This document shows positions 48,401 through 54,214 of a stretch of DNA of 54,214 bases, in pieces (the first letter of the stretch is position 1; each line of letters starts with the position of its first letter). This DNA is from a virus. The stretch spans positions 1 to 54,214 of IMG/VR virus record IMGVR_UViG_3300044612_000941; one strand, written 5' to 3'. The translations under genes and the position numbers were made by a program. Below the pieces are notes generated by a model. The model ran no database searches. It saw nothing but the letters and a program-made list of their open reading frames with translations, and was not told the origin of the DNA.

Positions 48401-51400
48401 AGCATCAATTGCTGCAAGGCGAACATTCTTAAGTCTTGTCATCAAGTCATCAATTGGGGTTGCTGCTCGTTCTGCTTTTTCTACAGGAGTAGTCACGCCT
48501 GGAATTACTGGGCCTTTATTTGCTGCCTTAGAATTTCCAACATTCCATGCTTCGGCTTCACCAGTCTTAGCAATTGCTGCTCTTTGCTCTACTCCACGAT
48601 CTCCAGTAAGCCTTGCTATTCCCTTTGCAGCCATGTAAGCATCTATAACATTTGAATCACCAGAAGCAACAAAGTCCATCATCATACTTGTTGTTATTTG
48701 TTTTCCATCTGCTCCGACAAGCATATTCCAGTTTGCAAGAATGGCTTGCATTGTAGGGTCACCCGCTTTTGCAGCGTCTTGAACCTCAATTTTTGTTAAT
48801 ATACTTTTTGCTTTACCATCTTTAGTTTTAAAACCATCAAGCACTTTTTTAAATGCTGCAACTTTTTTAATTTTATTAATACCATCAACATTTATATCAA
48901 CAGTTGTTCCGTACTTAGCCTTCATGTTTGAAAGAATATTAATTGCTTCTGTATTTTCTTTAATATTTACTTTATTGTCTGGATGAGAGATATACGCAAC
49001 AGTTGTTTGTATTGTATTATCTGTTGCTCCACCCTTCATAAGCATTTGCATAACAACATTTGCTTCTGCTGTACTACCAGTAGCAGCAACAAGCAGTTCA
49101 AAGTCTGCAACAAATGTTCCACCTGATTCAGCAAGATCTGCTAATCTTATTGCAACAAGTGGATCAATAGACCCTGCTGCAAGATCTAGTTGAAGAACAG
49201 TTTTAAAACTACTGTCTTTCATTCCTTCAAGTCTTGTTACAGAATTATCAGCAAAAGTCTTCATAGCACTTGAAGAGTCTTTATATCTTTCTCCTACTGA
49301 AAGTTTTATTGCATCATTAAAGGCATCGCCTCCAACATTTGCTTTAGCAGCAACCAAAGAGTCTAGGTCTGCCTTGTTCTGAGCAGTAAGTAGTCCAAGA
49401 TCCCTTGCTCTGTCTTTTTCAATTTGTGCTCTTTCTGCATCGGTTTTTGCCATTGCTAGTTTGATGTCGTACTGCTTATTAAGAGCATCTACAGCATTAT
49501 TTCCACTCTCTACCGCAGAAATTGCCATCTGAACTGCTGCTGAATCAAGTTTTGCTTTTTCTTGTCCTGCTTTATTCCAGTCCCAAAGAAGTTTTGCACC
49601 AACTGCAATTGTGGCAACTGCTGCTGCCCAGCCAACTGGATTCCAGAAGTTTGTTGCTGCTGTGGCTGCAAGAACGCTTGCTGTTCCTGCTGTGGCTGCT
49701 GTGGCTGCTGCAGCACCTCCTGCAATTCCAATACCTAGTCCAACTCCTCCTGCAACAGCCCCTGTTTTTAATAGACTTCCAGCATCTTTACCAGGTTGCT
49801 TACCCCAAAGTTCCCCTCTAGAAGTATCTCCTGTTTTTTCAAGAGCATCTGTTGCACCCTTAACTGTTCTTGCTTGAATTTCTGCAATTATTTGTAATGG
49901 ATTGTTTAATAAATCTTGTCCATTGGGGCCTAGTAGTTCTGACAGTTCTCCAGTAATTACTGCTGGTATTTCATAACTACCTAGTTGTTCTCCAAGTGCA
50001 GAAGCAATACTTCTTGCTTGATCCATACTCAATACACCTTGGCTTATTGCTGTTCCAAGTTGTAGTGCTATATTTTTTCCTATATCTGTTTGAGATGCTC
50101 CAGTTTTTGCTTGAACATTAATATCTTCTAAAAGTGCTTTTCCTGGACCAGAAGTTAAATAAGTTTGTCCAGACTTTCTTGTTTCTGCATCTACTCCCGA
50201 AGCCATGTCTGCTCTTCGTTTATTTGCAGACTCTGTAGCACTTACTGTTTTTGTTATTTTAGAAATTTCTATAAGTTTATCTGTTGTCATGGACATAGAG
50301 TTACCTAAAGCAACGCCTTCTTTTCTTGCATTGTCCATAGCCTTTCTATAAAGCCATATTGCTCCGATCACGGCTGTTAGTGCAACTCCAGCAGCAATCC
50401 AAGGATTCATAAGCATTGGAAGCATGCCTGCTACTGCTGAGGCTGCGAATAAGCCTGTTGTAACCTTTGCGTCTGCTCCTCCCATCATGGCACCCATTGC
50501 AACTGCGCCAATCGCTCCTGCTGCAGGGCCTGCTATCTTGCCAACTTTTTCTTGTCTTGCTGCTAAATTTAATTTGCGAGTTTGTTTATTCTCTGCCTTT
50601 TGCTTTCTTGCTGCTGCTTCTTCTTCACGCTGTTTAGTTAGTTCAGCACGACGCTCACGATCTGCCCTATTTTTTTCTTCATTGGCACGGATCTCTGCAG
50701 TTCTTGCTGCTTTTGCTTCTGCTGCTGCTTTGTCTTGTGCTGCTTTAAGACTTGCTGCTCTTGCTTTTTCTTGTAATTTTTCATGGTCACGAAGAGCCTG
50801 TGCTAACTGTGCTTCTGTTGCACCAGCCTTTTGTAGTGCAACTCTTTTTTCAATCCAGGTATCGCCCTTAGCCTTGGCTCGCATAGTTTGTCTTGGCATA
50901 TCTTTCTTTGCAACAACTGAGGTTCCTGCTGGCTGATTAATAACTCTTGTATCATCTGCTGTTCCGCCAACTCTTTTTACCTTACCAGTTTTTGCTTTTC
51001 CAGAAGTTGCTTTTATTTCTTTTATTTTACCAGTTTTATTATCTCGAAGTCCTTCTCCAGGAGTAGCAAGAATAAATTCACCAGTTCTTTTGTTTAAACG
51101 TAAATCAATAAGTTGCTTATATTTTTTTATGTCATCGTAAAAAGTCTTGCCTTTTCCAGTTCTTTCATCTATAATAAACTTTGCTGCCTCGGCTGCATAT
51201 TTTGTTTCTGGGTTGATCATTCCAGACAATCCTGGTGGTGCCTTTTTAGTTTCTAGAAGTGCATGGGCTTTTAATTCTAACTCTGCTGCTTTAGAAACCA
51301 GCATTGCTTCTTGTGCTGTAATTGGATGTCTTCCAGAAGCAAGGAATTTTGCAGCAGCGTTATACTCTCCATTTTTTGTGCCTAAAAGATTTCCATTTTT

Positions 51401-54214
51401 CTTATCCCAGGCTATTAAATTTGATGTTCTTTTTTCGGTTAAATAGTTGTTTACTGCACCTAAATCACCAAAAGCGTAACCCTTATTCCATTTCTCTGCA
51501 GCCCTTGCAATTGAACTTTGTCCCTTTTCTGCTTTTCCTGGTTCTACGTGTGCTGCTTCTATTTGAACAAGTCTTGCTATTTTTCCAGAATCTAAGTTTG
51601 GATACTTCTCTTGCATATAAGCCTTTAACTTAGAAACTTCTCCTTGTGCTCCAAGGGCTTTGTTCTTTGCCTCTGTCTCTGCTAATACTGCCTTATACTC
51701 TTTGTACCCTTCAATATTATTAGACTTGAATCCACCAGCAGCCTTTGTTGGTCCACCAATTGTTAAACGCTCTTTTAGTTTGCTCCAATTAGCAAACGAT
51801 CTGTCTGATACTCTTTTACCCTTTTGAGAATCAACATCAAAAAGATATCTCATGCTTTGCTTTAGATGATCAGCAGTTGCGCCCTTTTCTCCTTTACGGC
51901 CAGTAAAGATTAGTCCATCTGGGCCTTGAACTGTTTGGGCTGCCAGGTTCTTAAGAAATAGGGGTTTCTTTTTTCTCCAGGCTTCTCTTGTTTTTTCTGT
52001 AATTTCTGGGCCACGAACAACGTCGTCCATATATCTTTCAAGGTCAACTACGTGTGGAGGCATAGCCTTTGCTTGTGTTGGGCCATCTGGAATAACTCCA
52101 GCCATGTGACCACTTACCCAGAAATCTTGATTAGCGTGTCCAGCCTGTCTTTGCTTTAACTGTTGCTCTTCAAACTTTTTAATAATCTCTGCTGCTGTTG
52201 CTTGTTTTGGTGTTGAAGGTTTGACTGCAGAATGAACTGCATGATATTGCGACCAGTCAACCTTAAGACCTTGTTCAAGTCTTTTAATCATTCCATTGTA
52301 GACAACTTTTTCGTCTTTATTTAATCCGAACCCCTTTACAGTTTGTCTTAGTTTTGGAAGAACTGTTTCAATCTCTGTTCGCATTGCAGTGTTATATTCT
52401 GCTGCGGACATACCCTTTGGAATTGGTAATGTTGATTCAGCAAAGAACCTTCTTGCCCCACCCTTTTCTCCCAACAGATTAATATTGGCCATCTTTTCCA
52501 TTGAAAGCATATCTTTTGGTTTTGCATAATCTCTTCCAAGTTTCTGGGTGGCTGCCTGAAATACTCCCATGGTGCCAGCATCTGCAAGTTTATTTCCAGA
52601 TAGATTACCTCCATGAAGGTCTCTATCTCCTCTTAGATTTGCTGCTACTAACTGTCTAAAATATTCTTCCTTGCTAAACTTGCCACCCATATTCTTTTCA
52701 GCAAATTTAGCATCAAATGGGGATTCAAGAACAATAATTTTTCTTTTTCCAGAAGGATCTAAGGGATCACGCATTGTTCTAATTGTTTGCATTGGTGCAT
52801 CAAGGCCGTGTGCCTGTCTTGCTATCACCGTTGCTCTTTGTTCTGCAAGAGCAGCCTTTTCGTCTACCATTGGCTTTACAAATACTTTATCTCCATTTGG
52901 CTTTTGATACATACCGCCAATACCAGGAACTGGGAAACTTCTTCCAGATGAGTCTGCAATTTTTCTACCAAAGTCAGTTGGGGCCATTGATCCAAATCTA
53001 CTATTTTTTGCTGCTTCTGCAACTTGCTTTAGTGTTAACTCTTGCTGCATTCTCTTTGTTACTGCATCAAAAGACTTTGGCATTCCTAAAAATAGTGGTT
53101 GAGAAGAAGATTGAGATTTTCTATATGCATCAATTTGTGGTTTAATCCAAGGATACTTGTCCAAGTTTCTTTGACGTTGTTCAGCACGTCTTGCATCTTG
53201 TGCTTTTCTAATTGATTCTAATTGAGGAGAAAGCGTTCTTGATACCTGTGCTCCCTTTGCTGCTGGCAACTTTCCAGCCATATGTCCTGGAACACTATCG
53301 GTAAATATTGCCTTAAGAAGTCCATGATGCTTTTCAGTTAACTTTGCTGGAATAACTGCTTCACCTGGAGCAAGCATTGCTGGTTGAATATCTCCAGCAC
53401 CCTTTGGTCCTGGAACTGTTAGAACTCCGTCTTTATACTTTTTTACTTTTAGTCCAGCCTTGGCTGCCGTTGCTCCTGCTTTACCACCTGTAAATAGCCC
53501 AGGGCTTGATGCTGCAAGAGTTCTTGCTTGAGATGCTGCTGTCTGATAAGCCCTTCCAAGTGCTTCTACGGATGCTCTTTCTACTCCAAATACCTGAATA
53601 AGTTTTTGATGAGCACCGTGAAGTGCATTAGACTGTACTGTATTTTCAAGTTGATCTTGAGTTAAATAGTCAAACCCTGAACCAAGTAACTTAGTCTGCC
53701 CATTTAGTTTAGCAATTCCACCACGAAGCATTGCAAAGAATTTGATTACGTTTGCAACACCGTTAGCAAGCAAACCAAATGTCATAAGAACTACTGGTCC
53801 TATTCCGCCAAGTACTGCAAGCATAATGGTTACAAACTTCTTTGTTCCATCACTAAGATTATTGAACTTCTCCATTAACCCGCCAAAGAATTTAACTACT
53901 GGAGTAAGGGCTTCTAGGAATGCCTTTCCTAAAGGCATTATTTCTACTTTAAACTTTTCAATTGCTGCCTGGAATTTTACTCCGACTGCATCTTCAACTT
54001 TTCCTAATTCTCGCTCAGATAGGATTGCAAGATCTTGAACAGATGCTCCAGCAAGTGCTAATGTTCTACTTGCTTGAGATCCATCTGCTGTTATATTCTG
54101 AAATAAAGTTGATAGACGAGCAAACTGGAACTTACCGAACATCTGCTCAATTGCTCTTGCACGGTTAAGTGGATCAAGAGTATCAAGTGCTTGTGCAAAA
54201 CCAATAACAGTATT
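45464..54214 (-). CDS. Tape measure protein with a kinase-like insert, N-terminus outside window
   Basis: The frame stays open through the right edge, giving at least 2,916 residues; numbers here count from the methionine at 54142. It has membrane-like helices near 100-135, 1250-1310 and 1460-1520, long Ala/Lys/Glu coiled coils (for example 1175-1235 and 2450-2600), and a C-terminal TMP box GTDTVPAMLTPGEFVMSKYA. A second such box, IQPAMLAPGEAVIP, occurs near 250-267. Between about 400 and 530 a segment has KVFVKP, an ALAEQRATVIARQAHGL helix, VLESPFD, then RGDRDLHGGNL and ADAG, like the catalytic and metal loops of phosphotransferases. The protein sets tail length and is probably ejected with DNA. 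Confidence 0.85.
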   Translation of the reverse strand, partial: NTVIGFAQALDTLDPLNRARAIEQMFGKFQFARLSTLFQNITADGSQASRTLALAGASVQDLAILSERELGKVEDAVGVKFQAAIEKFKVEIMPLGKAFLEALTPVVKFFGGLMEKFNNLSDGTKKFVTIMLAVLGGIGPVVLMTFGLLANGVANVIKFFAMLRGGIAKLNGQTKLLGSGFDYLTQDQLENTVQSNALHGAHQKLIQVFGVERASVEALGRAYQTAASQARTLAASSPGLFTGGKAGATAAKAGLKVKKYKDGVLTVPGPKGAGDIQPAMLAPGEAVIPAKLTEKHHGLLKAIFTDSVPGHMAGKLPAAKGAQVSRTLSPQLESIRKAQDARRAEQRQRNLDKYPWIKPQIDAYRKSQSSSQPLFLGMPKSFDAVTKRMQQELTLKQVAEAAKNSRFGSMAPTDFGRKIADSSGRSFPVPGIGGMYQKPNGDKVFVKPMVDEKAALAEQRATVIARQAHGLDAPMQTIRTMRDPLDPSGKRKIIVLESPFDAKFAEKNMGGKFSKEEYFRQLVAANLRGDRDLHGGNLSGNKLADAGTMGVFQAATQKLGRDYAKPKDMLSMEKMANINLLGEKGGARRFFAESTLPIPKGMSAAEYNTAMRTEIETVLPKLRQTVKGFGLNKDEKVVYNGMIKRLEQGLKVDWSQYHAVHSAVKPSTPKQATAAEIIKKFEEQQLKQRQAGHANQDFWVSGHMAGVIPDGPTQAKAMPPHVVDLERYMDDVVRGPEITEKTREAWRKKKPLFLKNLAAQTVQGPDGLIFTGRKGEKGATADHLKQSMRYLFDVDSQKGKRVSDRSFANWSKLKERLTIGGPTKAAGGFKSNNIEGYKEYKAVLAETEAKNKALGAQGEVSKLKAYMQEKYPNLDSGKIARLVQIEAAHVEPGKAEKGQSSIARAAEKWNKGYAFGDLGAVNNYLTEKRTSNLIAWDKKNGNLLGTKNGEYNAAAKFLASGRHPITAQEAMLVSKAAELELKAHALLETKKAPPGLSGMINPETKYAAEAAKFIIDERTGKGKTFYDDIKKYKQLIDLRLNKRTGEFILATPGEGLRDNKTGKIKEIKATSGKAKTGKVKRVGGTADDTRVINQPAGTSVVAKKDMPRQTMRAKAKGDTWIEKRVALQKAGATEAQLAQALRDHEKLQEKARAASLKAAQDKAAAEAKAARTAEIRANEEKNRADRERRAELTKQREEEAAARKQKAENKQTRKLNLAARQEKVGKIAGPAAGAIGAVAMGAMMGGADAKVTTGLFAASAVAGMLPMLMNPWIAAGVALTAVIGAIWLYRKAMDNARKEGVALGNSMSMTTDKLIEISKITKTVSATESANKRRADMASGVDAETRKSGQTYLTSGPGKALLEDINVQAKTGASQTDIGKNIALQLGTAISQGVLSMDQARSIASALGEQLGSYEIPAVITGELSELLGPNGQDLLNNPLQIIAEIQARTVKGATDALEKTGDTSRGELWGKQPGKDAGSLLKTGAVAGGVGLGIGIAGGAAAATAATAGTASVLAATAATNFWNPVGWAAAVATIAVGAKLLWDWNKAGQEKAKLDSAAVQMAISAVESGNNAVDALNKQYDIKLAMAKTDAERAQIEKDRARDLGLLTAQNKADLDSLVAAKANVGGDAFNDAIKLSVGERYKDSSSAMKTFADNSVTRLEGMKDSSFKTVLQLDLAAGSIDPLVAIRLADLAESGGTFVADFELLVAATGSTAEANVVMQMLMKGGATDNTIQTTVAYISHPDNKVNIKENTEAINILSNMKAKYGTTVDINVDGINKIKKVAAFKKVLDGFKTKDGKAKSILTKIEVQDAAKAGDPTMQAILANWNMLVGADGKQITTSMMMDFVASGDSNVIDAYMAAKGIARLTGDRGVEQRAAIAKTGEAEAWNVGNSKAANKGPVIPGVTTPVEKAERAATPIDDLMTRLKNVRLAAIDAEGGIKALFKAVSGGQIGNKFNGIQQQLMGMKSGKPTQATDPTKGYNGQFIDWFTGLDKTEQAKYGKVATKKVKSGKNKGRVLDPNDPKGKKFLAKGAKVGDLALNTKGKEVAAGFDKAIIGDFNVAQIQTIRNFDQQSIVMKKLAGLGMTNTQIQRVLSDEAYTTAIATGKITDEELRINNALAVQADTRDKINNIVSQGARARQENADMARRQELQAFLASSGLSRGISEGAMTDALGDPEQLSTLLAAMDAVKNKTAGANASLQDVVDSLNEIKKNSDIKVNITKTVSEIIMGGASAAQEALGIKSRLRSRMTGSELAGYVSEKGTRPDGTTYGGVNVGAKAVANVASRMIDPTTKKAYTPEALTSLLGNKTQASVGKERSLVASQMNVANANMAQIQTKFDNISKSMNDAVDAVNADYDAREKAVQDKINKLQSDADTAISAKEDKIKKDFDDPIKKYQDKSNVLSHDLSLIDKAAEDINKKYDLQAEALQNVLSINERISREQQQQLGLADALSSGDISAAAAAVQDIRSANAGDFGNAQMDGLNQSRENDVNALTNKDGKTRTQILEEQYIISEQIYALENNPERVLLEQQIADIKTKLESDLKAAKAEQDALEPARQAAIAAAKAATEAQLKAVQAEMDAQQAIVTALAEQDASLATQEAALIAINAELDDVETFAGLTADDWERIALAAEATSEAMEKRMKDAIAAVAESTAKGAKSMADILRDINLLPSSKTIEIFTKEYKTVYVNTVATTTTVTAPTTTTTTNPTVCTAPLVSDGKGNCVKPEKPAGDYGWDNAKGWVKGGPGSANDWDFSDNSSGTEKNARDAAIAETARRIKEEAEAKAAAEALALLKAKEAAELKADRFATDFGWYGLAKGGIVPKYMSVGGFAKGTDTVPAMLTPGEFVMSKYAVDSYGVDRMKAINNGDSIGDSVYNYSINVNVKSDSNPDEIAKTVIAQIKGIDAQKIRGNRL

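Noticed and set aside
50424-50936. Rightward open frame of 170 codons
   Set aside because: It is opposite the Ala/Lys/Arg-rich part of the tape measure gene, where stop codons are rare on the other strand by composition.
1-54214. tRNA genes, integrase, attachment sites or insertion sequences
   Set aside because: No cloverleaf-like segments, recombinase motifs or terminal inverted repeats were noticed, and gaps are too short to hold a tRNA; a covariance-model scan would be decisive.

Overview
The window is 54 kb of an AT-rich, very densely coding tailed-phage genome. A phage is indicated by a large terminase subunit with a small-subunit candidate, a tape measure protein of more than 2,900 residues, a run of minor tail genes, a CHAP endolysin with several small holin-like membrane proteins, and a full replication and recombination cassette. 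An actinobacterial host is indicated by a WhiB-type iron-sulfur protein, a proteasome/HslV-type Ntn hydrolase and a DUF7455 zinc protein. Low GC, secreted proteins with host-type C-terminal tails, and an Ala/Lys-rich exoprotein point more narrowly to small freshwater actinobacteria (acI / Nanopelagicales type). That last step is inference from remembered protein style, not from a search.

Layout. Only the first two genes read rightward: the 3' end of a pstS-like phosphate-binding protein and a prolyl-hydroxylase-like oxygenase. A bidirectional hairpin at about 1.15 kb ends them. Everything from 1.18 kb to the right edge reads leftward, so transcription runs from 54 kb towards 1 kb. In transcription order: tape measure and minor tail proteins (54.2-38.4 kb, with a small structural gene and zinc/MerR-like regulators down to 37.3 kb); replication (37.2-28.6 kb: helicase accessory protein, DnaB, DnaG-type primase, probable ssDNA-binding protein, DnaE-type polymerase, MazG-like, RecA, resolvase-like nuclease); three tandem 2OG-type oxygenases (28.6-26.5 kb); Cas4-like nuclease, RuvC-like resolvase and a small HTH protein (26.1-24.3 kb); terminase (23.9-21.6 kb); two large secreted surface proteins (21.6-18.2 kb); two holin-like proteins and a proteasome-like peptidase (18.2-17.1 kb); a modification cluster (17.1-9.35 kb) with two SGNH hydrolases, three DUF6065-like proteins, a glycosyltransferase-like protein, two 2OG oxygenases and a NodU-type carbamoyltransferase; endolysin (9.3-8.7 kb); and small accessory genes (8.7-1.2 kb), including nuclease, kinase-nucleotidyltransferase fusion, WhiB, trypsin-like protease and another holin candidate.

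Genes are coupled by ATGA, GTGA and TAATG overlaps. The few non-coding gaps hold promoters, most with an extended -10 reading TGGTATAAT or TGGTATACT. At two sites the -10 lies exactly 6 nt before the ATG, predicting leaderless messages. Five genes too short or without an ATG (35-58 aa, one a GTG-start XapX protein) were found by reading the gaps. The PA14 surface protein appears to start at an ATT codon that supplies a complete signal peptide.

The most interesting candidate system is the hydroxylation, glycosylation, carbamoylation and esterase gene set. At least seven 2OG-Fe(II) oxygenases lie in this window, two of them beside a glycosyltransferase that resembles the family glycosylating hydroxyproline in eukaryotic Skp1. 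The same genome makes a long Pro-Glu-Pro-Ser/Thr-rich secreted protein that could be a substrate. A second strong candidate is a phosphotransferase-like segment buried in the tape measure protein.
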